From an uncultured Acidimicrobiales bacterium (lineage in GTDB: Bacteria; Actinomycetota; Acidimicrobiia; Acidimicrobiales; SHLQ01), in NCBI GenBank assembly GCA_937922235.1, contig CAKZVC010000012.1:62001-126000 (forward strand): a stretch of 64,000 nucleotides of DNA, in the 5' to 3' direction. This document shows positions 8,527 through 17,144 of this stretch, piece after piece. The notes under the pieces are model-generated. The model was not told the DNA's origin and did no database searches. It saw only the letters and a program-made list of their open reading frames with translations. Each line of letters starts with the position of its first letter. Position 1 is the stretch's first letter. The translations under genes were made by a program, and so were the position numbers.

Positions 8527-9120
8527 CTAGGCGGCCATCAGTTCGGCGCTTCCGAAGTTGACGCCAAAGCGCTCACACCAGATTTGGATTGTGCTGAATT
8601 CGGTCAGGTCGACGTCGACGGGGATCTCGTAGTTCTGATCGCCGATGTTGCCCTTGAGCTCGCCGAGCGACACGAAGTCGCCGTTCTCTGCCCGAAGGTA
8701 GACCTTGAGGTCAGGGCCGTTGTCGGACGAGAAGTCTTCGAAGCGGAGGAAGCGTTGTTCGCTGCCGTCGTTGAGAACCGAGGCTGTGCCGTCGATCGTG
8801 TAGCGGGATTCGCCGGCGAACGAGGCGGAGAACTGCGTGATGATCTCGCCTGGCATGTCGTCTTCCATCTCTTCGACGGACTCGTCGACTTCGACGGGGT
8901 TGGCGTCTGCTTCCTCCATGGCTTCCTGGAACTCAGGGGTTGCGGCCACTTCGTCTTGTTCTTCGACAGTTGCGGTGAAGACCGGGCCGGCTTCGCTGAC
9001 TTCGTTGTCGATGAAGGCCGACTGGATTCCGAAGAAGCCAAAAGCGAGCCAGGCGGCGACTGCGAGAAGTGCGGCGCCGACGATGAGCACGAGGGGTTTG
9101 TTGTTCTTGATGCTGTCCAT
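8527..9120 (-). CDS. Membrane-anchored DM13-domain protein
   Basis: Starting at MDSIKNNKP the protein has about 197 residues; an upstream ATG at 9156 would add 12. One N-terminal transmembrane helix (LVLIVGAALLAVAAWLAFG) is followed by an acidic linker and an extracytoplasmic DM13 domain. DM13 hallmarks are RFLRFEDFSSDNGPDLKVYL, LKGNIGDQNYEIP and the redox-type Cys in IQIWCERFGVNFG. DM13 domains are proposed to act in electron transfer or metal/haem binding outside the cell. The role here is unknown. Confidence 0.8.
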   Translation of the reverse strand: MDSIKNNKPLVLIVGAALLAVAAWLAFGFFGIQSAFIDNEVSEAGPVFTATVEEQDEVAATPEFQEAMEEADANPVEVDESVEEMEDDMPGEIITQFSASFAGESRYTIDGTASVLNDGSEQRFLRFEDFSSDNGPDLKVYLRAENGDFVSLGELKGNIGDQNYEIPVDVDLTEFSTIQIWCERFGVNFGSAELMAA

Positions 9121-9186
9121 AACTAGGGAACCTGCCGCCTGTAGTCGAGATTCCAAGATTAGGAGAACAGGTTGTGAACTCGCTGG

Positions 9187-10413
9187 CTACAACGAAAGAA
9201 AGGTCCCGAGCATGGCCCGGAACTTCGCTTGGGTTTCTTCGAGCTCGGCCTGTGGGTCGCTTTGGGCAACGACTCCAACACCAGCTGCGATGCGAGCGAC
9301 TGGGCCGTCGATGTGTGCGGTTCGCACGCTGACCGCAAACTGTCCGTTACCTGCGGCATCGACCCATCCGGTGGGCCCGCCGTAGCGGCCACGTTCGAAG
9401 CCTTCGAGCTCGTCGATCAGCGCTAATGCCTCGGCTTGCGGAGCTCCGCCCAATGCAGGCGTTGGGTGGACAGCGTCGACCAGGTCGAGGATCGACGCCG
9501 CTGGCTCGGAGAGAACGCCTTCGACGAGCGTGCCAAGGTGATGGACGTTGGCCAGCGTCAGCACGGATGGCTCTGGCTCGGCGTCGACGTAGCTGCAGAA
9601 CGGCAGGAGCTCGGTGAGGAGCCAGTCGATCGTGATCTGGTGCTCAACTCGGTCTTTCGAGGACGCCAGCAACGTGGCGATCTGCTCGGCGTCGACGGCA
9701 GCGTCGTCGGAACGGGCTGCGGTTCCGGCGAGCGGATGGGCCCGGACGGTGCGGTTGGTGCGGCTGACCAGCAGCTCGGGCGATGCGCCGAGGAAGCCAT
9801 CGACGGCGAACACCATCGCGTGATCGAACCGGGCGGCGAGACTGGCGAGCACGGGCCCGATGGGGAAGTCGGTATCGGCGGTAAGCGTGAGCGCTCGGGC
9901 GAACACCGCCTTCTGGAGCTCACTGCCGGAGATCCGGTCGCGTGCCACCGCAATGACGTCGTCGCGCCACGCTTCGGCCGAGCGATCGAGCTGTAGAGAG
10001 ATCGTGCGTGGCGATGGCGCTGGCGGTGCGGCGAGCGCGTCGGCGACCAGCGCTTCGACCGCGGCCCGGTCGAGCGGGTGGGCCCAGGTGGCAAATCGTT
10101 CGCCGTCGGCCTCGCCAATGACGACGTCGGGAACCAACATCACACCGGCATCCGATCGGACGAACGGCAACGTGGTAAACCCAACCGCACCAGCACCTGC
10201 GAGACCCAGAGCATCGCCCGACCGACCCTGCAGGTGTGCGCCTGCAGCTGAAAGTGAATCGCTCGCGAGCCCGAGCTCGACCCGTTCGACCTCGCCAAGA
10301 CCGACGAGGGTGATGTCGGGTGAGCGCCACATGAGCTCGGTCGCCGAACCGAGCGCCAGAAGGTCGACATCGGCCAGAGAGCCACTCGTTAATCGAACTG
10401 TCGTTGAGGACAC
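9187..10413 (-). CDS. menF: Isochorismate synthase (MenF/EntC family)
   Basis: A 408-residue chorismate-binding enzyme that converts chorismate to isochorismate, the first step of menaquinone or catechol siderophore synthesis. The C-terminal half carries the family blocks GASPELLVSR, AHPLAGTAAR, KDRVEHQITIDW, VHHLGTLVEG, HPTPALGGAPQ and GRYGGPTGWVD. The N-terminal 150 residues are divergent, as usual. The start is a GTG without a clear Shine-Dalgarno sequence. No men or ent neighbours lie in the window, so menaquinone synthesis is an inference from lineage. Confidence 0.85.
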   Translation of the reverse strand: MSSTTVRLTSGSLADVDLLALGSATELMWRSPDITLVGLGEVERVELGLASDSLSAAGAHLQGRSGDALGLAGAGAVGFTTLPFVRSDAGVMLVPDVVIGEADGERFATWAHPLDRAAVEALVADALAAPPAPSPRTISLQLDRSAEAWRDDVIAVARDRISGSELQKAVFARALTLTADTDFPIGPVLASLAARFDHAMVFAVDGFLGASPELLVSRTNRTVRAHPLAGTAARSDDAAVDAEQIATLLASSKDRVEHQITIDWLLTELLPFCSYVDAEPEPSVLTLANVHHLGTLVEGVLSEPAASILDLVDAVHPTPALGGAPQAEALALIDELEGFERGRYGGPTGWVDAAGNGQFAVSVRTAHIDGPVARIAAGVGVVAQSDPQAELEETQAKFRAMLGTFLSL

Positions 10414-10445
10414 ACTCTGAGCGTACGCGGCGGCACACTGGTTAG

Positions 10446-10886
10446 GTGAAGCACAGCAGCGAACTCCTGGTGCAGGCCGACCCGGCCGTGATGATGGACG
10501 TGCTTGCCGACCTTGCGACGTATCCGTTGTGGAACGACCTGGTGAGCAACGCCGAGCCCACCGAAGCCGCCGATGGAGATGCCGGTCCGGCCTGGCTCAC
10601 CACACTTCGAGCCCAAGTTGGCCCGTTTGCACGATCGAAGCAGCTGCGATTTGTTCGAGACCGCTCGACCGAGTCCTCGGTTCGGTTCATTCGTCACGAA
10701 GTCGACGGTCGAGACCACGCGCAATGGACGATGGAAGCCGATGTGGCCAATGTCGACGGAGCATCTGCGGTGACACTCGGGCTGTCGTACGACGGCGGCC
10801 TGTGGATCCCAGCGCTCGGCGGAGTGCTGAGCTCGGCGATCGAACGTGCAACCGAACGTCTACCCGCCTACCTGGAGCAACGATGA
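10446..10886 (+). CDS. SRPBCC / polyketide cyclase-like lipid-binding protein
   Basis: A 146-residue START/SRPBCC fold: ELLVQADPAVMMDVLADLATYPLWND at the N-terminus, a central beta sheet, and a long C-terminal helix (LSSAIERATERLPAYLEQ). Such proteins bind hydrophobic ligands. The start is GTG. The stop codon overlaps the ATG of the following thioesterase (ATGA), so the two are translationally coupled and may act on the same acyl substrate. Divergent from menF with a 32-bp spacer. Confidence 0.75.
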   Translation: MKHSSELLVQADPAVMMDVLADLATYPLWNDLVSNAEPTEAADGDAGPAWLTTLRAQVGPFARSKQLRFVRDRSTESSVRFIRHEVDGRDHAQWTMEADVANVDGASAVTLGLSYDGGLWIPALGGVLSSAIERATERLPAYLEQR

Positions 10887-11698
10887 CCACCATCCCCAAC
10901 TTTGACGATGCGATTGCTCTGAGCTCAGATGACAGCAGCGACGGCGACGAGATGGTGTGGCACGGCCACCTGACCCACGATTGGTCGATCGGCCCGGTCC
11001 CGAACGGTGGCTACAGCGGTGCGGTGTTGGCGAACGCCTTGCAGCAGCACACGGGTGCCGCCGTTGCGTCGTCGCTAACCACGCACTACTACCGGCCGAC
11101 GCTGCCCGATGCACCGTTCACCGTTCGCACCGAGATCATGAAGCGCGGACGAACGGTCACGCACGCCGACGCCGTCCTCGAACAGGACGGCAAGGTGCGG
11201 TGCCGTTCGGTTGCGCTGATGGGCAGCTACCCGGCGCCCGACATGATTCTCTCGACGCCTCCGCCCGAGGTTGCGCCCGTCGACGATTGCCCGGCACGCG
11301 ACCCCAAGAGCCAGGGCCTCAACATGTCGCTGCTCGACACACTCGATGTGCGCCTCGACCCCGCCACCGAGGCCACCGACGGACCCGACGGCGAAGGCGA
11401 GCGAGTGGCCGGGTGGGTGAAGTTCCGCGATGACCGCCCAAACGACTCACTTGCACTCACACTCTTCGTTGACTCGTTCCCACCTGCGGTTCTAGTGACC
11501 CTCCCGGGAACCGGTTGGGTGCCGACGCTCGAAATGACCACCCACATCCGAGCCGAAGCTGCACCAGGTTGGATCCGCGGCGAGGTCACCAGCGCAAACG
11601 TTCGAGGCGGAACCCTCATCGAGAACGTGCGCCTCTGGGACTCGACGGACACCCTCGTAGCCGAAGCCCGCCAACTGGCCCTGCTACTCACGAAGTAA
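10883..11698 (+). CDS. Thioesterase-family protein (TesB-like double hotdog)
   Basis: A 271-residue protein starting MTTIPNFDDAI at the ATGA overlap. The block WSIGPVPNGGYSGAVLANAL and the central TTHYYRPTLPDAPF match actinobacterial TesB-like acyl-CoA thioesterases with two hotdog repeats (residues ~25-120 and ~165-270). The predicted role is hydrolysis of acyl-CoA; the chain specificity is unknown. A second, divergent member of the same broad family is at 28634-29491. Confidence 0.8.
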   Translation: MTTIPNFDDAIALSSDDSSDGDEMVWHGHLTHDWSIGPVPNGGYSGAVLANALQQHTGAAVASSLTTHYYRPTLPDAPFTVRTEIMKRGRTVTHADAVLEQDGKVRCRSVALMGSYPAPDMILSTPPPEVAPVDDCPARDPKSQGLNMSLLDTLDVRLDPATEATDGPDGEGERVAGWVKFRDDRPNDSLALTLFVDSFPPAVLVTLPGTGWVPTLEMTTHIRAEAAPGWIRGEVTSANVRGGTLIENVRLWDSTDTLVAEARQLALLLTK

Positions 11699-11729
11699 GG
11701 ACCACACGCCTTTAGCGGTCGCGAAGTAA

Positions 11730-12458
11730 CTACGCGCCGGACGCCGTCGCTTCGATCGACTTGAGCTCGGCCAGAAGTCGTTCTGCGGACGGACTTGCTC
11801 CGTCGAAGCTGAACCATCCGAATGAGTTTCCGATTCGGGTACGAGCGTTGTTGCACTCAAAGCATGGGGCGACTTCAACGCATGGCTTGGTCGGTGAGTG
11901 GAACTCAATCGAGTAGGTCGGCATGTGGCATCGCATCTGTTCCGCATGTTCAAGGCCAAGAATCGCCCGAAAGATCTCCTGCCCTTCGCTGACTGGCCGC
12001 CAGTGAAGAACGTCTCCGCAAAAGGGACCCTGGTGAATTGATGACTTTCTGACACCTGTAAGTCGCTTGAACGAGAAGGAGTAAGACCCTTCGATCGCGC
12101 GGTGTAGTTCGACGACGCTCTTGATCGGATCGAGTCCGGGGTTGACCCGCTGCGAACGCTCGGCGTCAAGCCCAAGCAGCTCACCGGTTTGGCAAATCCG
12201 TCCATAGGTATCGGGAGTAATCGGAATGTCGACTGCATCGATCATGTAGAGAAGATGGTCGAACGCAATTCCAGCTTCGTTGTGATCGAGGTAGTCCAGC
12301 ACGACCTCGTCGCCATCGGCGAGAAAGACCTGAGCAAGGGGGCTATCCGGGTGGGGTTGTCCGACAGCTGCGAAGCGGTCCGCTATCAGCGGCATCACTT
12401 CTCTAAGAATCTCCTCGATGAGATCGCGTATGTTCGGCCCACGCCGAGTCTTCGCCAT
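11730..12458 (-). CDS. MafI-immunity-like N-terminus with unknown cysteine-containing C-terminus
   Basis: A 242-residue protein not recognised over its full length. Residues ~50-95 (VLDYLDHNEAGIAFDHLL..VDIPI..YGRICQTGELLGLD) resemble the MafI family of immunity proteins that neutralise secreted nuclease toxins. The C-terminal ~110 residues contain CFECNN and a GWFSFDGASP segment that I cannot assign. No toxin gene is adjacent. It could be an orphan immunity or solitary defence protein, or a coincidental resemblance. Confidence 0.5.
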   Translation of the reverse strand: MAKTRRGPNIRDLIEEILREVMPLIADRFAAVGQPHPDSPLAQVFLADGDEVVLDYLDHNEAGIAFDHLLYMIDAVDIPITPDTYGRICQTGELLGLDAERSQRVNPGLDPIKSVVELHRAIEGSYSFSFKRLTGVRKSSIHQGPFCGDVLHWRPVSEGQEIFRAILGLEHAEQMRCHMPTYSIEFHSPTKPCVEVAPCFECNNARTRIGNSFGWFSFDGASPSAERLLAELKSIEATASGA

Positions 12459-12528
12459 ATCACTCCATCGGAGTCAGGCGACCAGCCTTGAACCTCAACC
12501 GCCTTGCGGACAGGCTGTGACATTGCGG

Positions 12529-13425
12529 CTATGGAGTACTTCGAACCGCGACCGTTGTGGTGTCGCCCGCCGGATTGGTGAGCACGAACGTGTCGCCGTC
12601 CTGTTCGTCCTCAGAGAAGATGAGCAGGTTGCCGTGAAGCTCGCCACGATGCTGGAGCAGGGCGGTATTCGACGGCGTGAGAAAGCTGTCAGGGATGAGC
12701 GCCGCGCGAACGTCGCCGGCCCAATGTGACGGCACCGAGCTTCGATAGAAGCGAGCTAGGAGTCCAAACGTTCGCGACGCAGCTGGCTCATCCGGTAGGT
12801 CGATGTGGAACGCAAGCCCGTCTGGGGCTTTGTAGCCGATGTAGAACTCAGCGGGATGTCCGCCGTCTTCAAGTCGAATGAAGCGTTTGTAGACCAGCGG
12901 CTTCCCGCTCTGTTCGAACGCAATGGTGGTGCTGTCGAGGTTGGGTGCATCGCTGTCGAGAATCGAAAAGAGCTCGCTCGCCAGCACCTCAACCCATGGG
13001 ACGTAAGTGAGCGTCGCTTCAGGGGTCGTAAACACGATGTTCTCGCCGACCTTCTCCGGTTTCGTGATCACGGCCGCCCGTAGTGCTCTGGCGAAGTCAC
13101 CTCGGACTCCCCTGCACCCCTTCATGGTGCTCACCATGTCGCCATCTGGGCGCTCGCCAAAGCTGTTGCAACCGTCCGAGCCGCTAACGAGTCCATTGGA
13201 GATCGAGAGCGTCAGTGGCCGGACTTCGTCGAGCCCGGCGAACTCGGCGGCGACCAGTTCCCACCGGCCGTCAAATTCATTCCATCGTTCACGTGGCATC
13301 GCACTCACCTCCTCTTCCTCGACCTGGCTGTCCGCCTGGTTCCAGGCAAACACGAGCAACGAAGCTACGACAAGAGCAGCCATTGCTGTCACCCCAAGGA
13401 GTCCTTCGCCGTTCTTACTTCTCAC
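12529..13425 (-). CDS. Membrane-anchored META/HslJ-like protein
   Basis: A 298-residue protein with an N-terminal membrane segment (LLGVTAMAALVVASLLVFAW) and an extracytoplasmic remainder. Residues ~50-125 resemble a META domain (GRWELVAAEFAG, then LSISNGLVSGSDGCNSFGE), a fold seen in HslJ and in secreted proteins of unknown function. The last ~170 residues are a separate unrecognised domain. A 157-bp spacer carrying a dispersed hairpin separates it from the divergent GRDP gene. Confidence 0.55.
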   Translation of the reverse strand: MRSKNGEGLLGVTAMAALVVASLLVFAWNQADSQVEEEEVSAMPRERWNEFDGRWELVAAEFAGLDEVRPLTLSISNGLVSGSDGCNSFGERPDGDMVSTMKGCRGVRGDFARALRAAVITKPEKVGENIVFTTPEATLTYVPWVEVLASELFSILDSDAPNLDSTTIAFEQSGKPLVYKRFIRLEDGGHPAEFYIGYKAPDGLAFHIDLPDEPAASRTFGLLARFYRSSVPSHWAGDVRAALIPDSFLTPSNTALLQHRGELHGNLLIFSEDEQDGDTFVLTNPAGDTTTVAVRSTP

Positions 13426-13480
13426 AAGCCGAACATACCGATGCGCGGTGAAAGCCTGCGTAAGTACCTACAAGAGCAGA

Positions 13481-13524
13481 CGACCATGTCGACTTCCGCG
13501 GACCTGGGCGGGAGTCCCAGCGGA
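13481..13524 (+). repeat. Dispersed hairpin element, CGGGAGT loop
   Basis: The copy begins CGACCATGTCGACTTCCGCG and contains a stem CTGGG/CCCAG (13504-13508 with 13516-13520) around the loop CGGGAGT. It is related to copies at 14271-14310 (CTCGG/CCGAG), 2273-2291 (GTCGGG/CCCGAC) and the reverse-oriented array at 21244. The loop is conserved while the stem changes in a compensatory way. Confidence 0.6.
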
Positions 13525-13582
13525 ATACAAACCGGGGGTCCTCCCCATGGGCTGACGGGTCGATCTTTCGTACCGTTTACTC

Positions 13583-14188
13583 ATGGAAGCGACTACTGAT
13601 CATGTTCATGCTGTTGCCGACCACGAGGCGCTCTGGCGCCGCCTCGCCGAGTTCGAATTCGATCCCGAAGGCGTTGAACTGACCTTCGCCGATCGACTGG
13701 CTCGAGAGAACGACTGGACCGCCGAGTTCGCCGAGCGCGTCGTCGATGAATACATCAAGTTTCTGTTTCTGGCCATGGTTGCCGGACATACGGTCACCCC
13801 ATCGGACGAGGTCGATCAGGTCTGGCACTTGCACCTGACTTACACCCGGTCGTACTGGGACGATCTGTGCGGCAACGTTCTCGGCATCCCTCTGCATCAC
13901 GGGCCAACAACTGGCGGCGAAGCAGAAACCGACAAGTACACCAACCTCTATGAGGAGACGCTGCGAAGCTACGAGACGTACTTTGGAGAGCACCCCACCG
14001 ACATCTGGCCATCCGCTGCGATTCGCTTTGCTGAGGCGCCACTCTTCCGGCGAATCAGCACCCGCCGCAACTGGGTTATTCGCAAGCCTCGATGGTGGTA
14101 CGAGCCGGTCACGTCGAACAACTCCGTCGGCTGGGCAGGCTGTGGCGGCTGCGGTGGATGTGGGGGCTGCGGCGGCTGCGGCGGCTAG
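13583..14188 (+). CDS. Glycine-rich-domain-containing (GRDP-like) protein with Cys-Gly repeat tail
   Basis: A 201-residue protein. The core WRRLAEFEFD, DEYIKFLFLAMVAG and EVDQVWHLHLTYTRSYWDDL, followed by LHHGP, matches the GRDP family (PF07173-like), whose biochemical role is unknown. The last ~17 residues are an almost pure Gly-Gly-Cys repeat with five evenly spaced cysteines, after a basic/aromatic segment (RKPRWWYEP). Similar Gly/Cys tails occur in TIGR04222-type proteins that co-occur with this family. Dispersed hairpin copies starting GACCATGTCG flank the gene on both sides (13482, 14192, 14272). Confidence 0.65.
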   Translation: MEATTDHVHAVADHEALWRRLAEFEFDPEGVELTFADRLARENDWTAEFAERVVDEYIKFLFLAMVAGHTVTPSDEVDQVWHLHLTYTRSYWDDLCGNVLGIPLHHGPTTGGEAETDKYTNLYEETLRSYETYFGEHPTDIWPSAAIRFAEAPLFRRISTRRNWVIRKPRWWYEPVTSNNSVGWAGCGGCGGCGGCGGCGG

Positions 14189-14190
14189 AA

Positions 14191-14310
14191 GGACCATGTC
14201 GGTATCGACGGATCTCGACCGGCAGTCGTATCGGCGAGAGTAAGCGCTGAAGGGGAGGGAGCGGAGCGGACGACCATGTCGGCGTCCGCGGATCTCGGCG
14301 GAAGTCCGAG
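14191..14310 (+). repeat. Two further copies of the GACCATGTCG hairpin element
   Basis: The first copy (14192 onward) directly follows the GRDP stop and is degenerate (stem CGAC/GTCG, loop CGGCA). The second (14271-14310) is a good copy with stem CTCGG (14294-14298), loop CGGAAGT and CCGAG (14306-14310). A purine-rich GGAGCGGAGCGG stretch precedes the second copy, as it also does in the 69-bp array at 21244. Confidence 0.55.
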
Positions 14311-14333
14311 CACAAAACAGCGTGTCACACCCC

Positions 14334-15707
14334 ATGGGTACACTTGTTCGTATGGAGCTCGTGGCAGATTTCGAGGTGGGAACCACCGCCGAGACGTTGC
14401 TCCGCCGCGATGCCTTTGATGCCCTTGTTCTCATTCAGGCTGGTGTCGCCAAGCTTCGCAATGCCGATCTCGACACGCACCACGTGCATGCCGCACTCGA
14501 GCTGATCGATTCGGCCGAGTCTGTCGGCCGTCAGCTCGACGCTGCAAAGAACCACATTCTCGAGTCGATCGACCGGACCGGTGTCCATGCTGTCGATGGC
14601 CATCGCACGGCGCGCGCAATGGTGGCGAACACCGGCAAGCTTTCGGGGCCCGCCGCCGCTGCTCGACGAAAGACAATGCGAGCGTTGCAGGTGCTACCCG
14701 CAGTGCGCCGCCTGCACGACGATGGCGAGATCTCGACATGCATGGTGAACAAGCTCGGCAAGGTCTACGCCAACCCTCGTGTTCGCGACATGATGCCCGA
14801 GGCCGATGAGTGGTTTGCCGAGCACGCCCTCAACGACACGTACGAATTCTTCGACCTCGTCGTCTCCCAGTGGGAAATGCTGGCTGATGAAGACGGCGCC
14901 GAGGCCGCGAACAGACGGCACGAGCGGGCCCGCAACCATCAGATGATCCAAGACGAGGACACCGGCGAGTGGAGCTGGGCGGGTAGCTGTGCTGCCTACG
15001 ACGGGGCAATCAGCAAAGACGTGTTCGATGCGTTCGAGAAGATCGAGTTCGACATCGACTGGCAGTACGCCGTCGACAACTACGGCGAGAAGGCCAACAG
15101 CACCCATATGCCCCGCACGGCTGCCCAGCGGCGTGCCGATGCCTTCGCAAGAGTGCATGTCTATGCAGCGAAGGGCCTCGAAGCCGAAGGCGGCCCGACG
15201 ATCACGACCGAAGTACTGCTCGACAACGAAACGCTCGAGCGCGAATCAAAGAAGATCGTGGGCGAAGAGGTCGAACCGATCGACCCTTGCCGCGAGTCCT
15301 TTGCATGCCACACCAAGACCGGACACAGACTGCCGCCGAATGTGGCTGCAGCTCGAGCGTTTCTCGGGCATCTCCAGCGGGTCGTCATCGGTGCGGACAG
15401 CGTCGTTATCGACCTTGGCCGCCGCCGCCTCTTCACGGGCTATGCCCGGCTCGCAGCGCAACTCAACGCCCACGAGTGCTACTGGCCCGGTTGCCACGTC
15501 AACGTGTCCAACTGCCAGATCGATCACCTCACACCCCACGCTCACAATGACGGCGCTCCCGATCGGGGTGGTGGTCTCACCAACCCGCAGAATGCAGGCG
15601 TGGCCTGCGGCAAACACAACCGCCATAAAGAACGTGGGTACACCGTGACCCGCCTCGCGACAGGCGCCATCGAAATCCGTCGCCCCGACGGAACCGTTCT
15701 GAAGTAA
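14334..15707 (+). CDS. DUF222 and HNH endonuclease-domain protein (13E12-repeat type)
   Basis: About 457 residues from this ATG; GTG 14322 and ATG 14352 are alternative starts and none has a clear ribosome-binding site. An N-terminal helical DUF222 region (residues ~30-300) is followed by a C-terminal HNH nuclease motif: ECYWPGCHVNVSNC, DHLTPHAHNDG, then NPQNAGVACGKHNRHKE, i.e. the zinc cysteines plus the catalytic His/Asn. This family is expanded in actinobacteria and often scattered; the biological role is uncertain (mobile or recombination-associated). It follows a repeat cluster and ends in a hairpin. Confidence 0.8.
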   Translation: MGTLVRMELVADFEVGTTAETLLRRDAFDALVLIQAGVAKLRNADLDTHHVHAALELIDSAESVGRQLDAAKNHILESIDRTGVHAVDGHRTARAMVANTGKLSGPAAAARRKTMRALQVLPAVRRLHDDGEISTCMVNKLGKVYANPRVRDMMPEADEWFAEHALNDTYEFFDLVVSQWEMLADEDGAEAANRRHERARNHQMIQDEDTGEWSWAGSCAAYDGAISKDVFDAFEKIEFDIDWQYAVDNYGEKANSTHMPRTAAQRRADAFARVHVYAAKGLEAEGGPTITTEVLLDNETLERESKKIVGEEVEPIDPCRESFACHTKTGHRLPPNVAAARAFLGHLQRVVIGADSVVIDLGRRRLFTGYARLAAQLNAHECYWPGCHVNVSNCQIDHLTPHAHNDGAPDRGGGLTNPQNAGVACGKHNRHKERGYTVTRLATGAIEIRRPDGTVLK

Positions 15708-15736
15708 GAGCGAACAGCCCTGCCAAAGGGCCGCTC
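15708..15736. terminator. Hairpin downstream of the HNH gene
   Basis: Nested stems GAGCG/CGCTC and GCCCT/AGGGC with a GCCAA loop lie directly after the stop codon, between convergent genes. There is no U-run, so it may stabilise both transcript ends rather than act as a classical terminator. Confidence 0.5.
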
Positions 15737-15754
15737 TCCCCTGCCCCAGTTTGC

Positions 15755-16624
15755 CTACCGATAGATCAATGACCTGAGCTCGGCGATGCCATCGATAAGG
15801 CGTGGGCCGGGGCGCACGATGAACGAATCGGCGTCGATTGCGTAGGTTCGGCCGTTCTGAATCGCCGGGAGGTCGGCGAGGTCGCTGCGGGCAACGACCT
15901 GAGCGAGCTGTTCTTCGGCCTGCTCTTCCGTGAAGCCGCACGGCGCGACGATGAGCACGTCAGCTTCGCTGGCAGCAACGGCGTCCCAGGTGGTTGAGCT
16001 CGACCTGCCACCCGGATGGCCGAGCAGCACCTCACCGCCAGCGGCCGCGATCTGATCGGGGATCCAATGGCCCGGCGTGTACGGCGGGTCGGGCCATTCA
16101 AGCAGCAGCACCTTCGGACGTTCGCTTGGTATTGCCGAGCGGTGATCTGCGAGTGTCGCCCGGAGCTCGGCCACTTTGCGCTCACCAGCGGTGGCGCCCA
16201 CGGCGGTGGCGAGCACCTCGATCTCGTCGAGCACTCCGTCGAGAGTCATCGGGTCGTACGACACGACGGTGGCATCGGTGCCCAGCATCTCGACCGCCTC
16301 AGCAACCTGACCGGCCGGCAGTGCGCACACCCGACACAAGTCTTGGGTGACGATGATCGTGGGCTCGAGCGAACGCAGGAGCTCGATATCGAGGGTGTAG
16401 AGCTGGCTACTCGATGCCATAGCTTCGCCGATGATCACATCGATCTCAGCTGGCGTTGCACCTTCGGGGATGATCGTGTTCGTCACGTGCGGCTTCGACG
16501 CGGCCTCTTCAGGCACAGCGCACTCGTAGGTCACGCCGACAACCTGATCCCCAACCCCAAGCCAATACAAAATCTCGGTTGCCGATGGCAGCAACGACAC
16601 GATCCGTTGCGTCTGCTCGCTCAC
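15755..16624 (-). CDS. Cobalamin-binding BtuF-like periplasmic-binding-fold protein
   Basis: A 289-residue type III periplasmic-binding fold. RIVSLLPSATEILYWLGVGDQVVGVTYECAVP is the BtuF-like start, and VTQDLCRVCALP is characteristic of the stand-alone cobalamin-binding-protein subfamily. No signal peptide or lipobox is visible and no ABC permease is nearby, which is common for these cytoplasmic-looking relatives. A role in corrinoid binding or salvage is inferred from the family only. Confidence 0.7.
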   Translation of the reverse strand: MSEQTQRIVSLLPSATEILYWLGVGDQVVGVTYECAVPEEAASKPHVTNTIIPEGATPAEIDVIIGEAMASSSQLYTLDIELLRSLEPTIIVTQDLCRVCALPAGQVAEAVEMLGTDATVVSYDPMTLDGVLDEIEVLATAVGATAGERKVAELRATLADHRSAIPSERPKVLLLEWPDPPYTPGHWIPDQIAAAGGEVLLGHPGGRSSSTTWDAVAASEADVLIVAPCGFTEEQAEEQLAQVVARSDLADLPAIQNGRTYAIDADSFIVRPGPRLIDGIAELRSLIYR

Positions 16625-16649
16625 TGCACTCCTCTACTCACGCACGCTC

Positions 16650-17144
16650 CTAGAAGTTGACGACTGCGGCCCAGCCGCTCCACACGACCAAGATTCCAAA
16701 GCCGAGCATGAACTGCGCGAGCGTGCTCAACCCGAACCCCTTCGCTATCCCGATCGTCGACTGCTTCGTAAGTTCCCAGTCTTTGGTGATCAGGTATTCA
16801 CTGATGGCAATGCCGGCAATAGCACCGATGACGATGCCAACAACCGGGATAACGAAGAACCCAATGACCGCCCCGATCGCCGCCGCTATCTGAGATCGGG
16901 TCGACGCTCCGGAGTCCTCGGCGGCCTTCTTTGGCAACACCACGCCCGCCGCAATGGCCGCGGCGGAAAGCAGCGTGCTGACAACCACCACAGCAATGCC
17001 CGTACCGCTCCACCCGACGGCGAACCCGTAGCCGATGGTTGCGGCCCACATCAGCAAGATGCCTGGGAGAATCGGAAGAAGCGTTCCGGCGAGGCCGACG
17101 AGCAGCACGACAAGGACAAGGATCGTGGCTTCCCCATCAGTCAT
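16650..17144 (-). CDS. DUF456-family membrane protein
   Basis: A 164-residue protein starting MTDGEATILV, with four to five hydrophobic helices containing Gly-rich glycine-zipper-like stretches (LVGLAGTLLPILPGILLMWAA; IGAVIGFFVIPVVGIVIGAIAG). This is the DUF456 pattern; function unknown. The ATG lies inside the end of thiD (8-bp overlap), so the two are probably cotranscribed. Confidence 0.75.
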   Translation of the reverse strand: MTDGEATILVLVVLLVGLAGTLLPILPGILLMWAATIGYGFAVGWSGTGIAVVVVSTLLSAAAIAAGVVLPKKAAEDSGASTRSQIAAAIGAVIGFFVIPVVGIVIGAIAGIAISEYLITKDWELTKQSTIGIAKGFGLSTLAQFMLGFGILVVWSGWAAVVNF

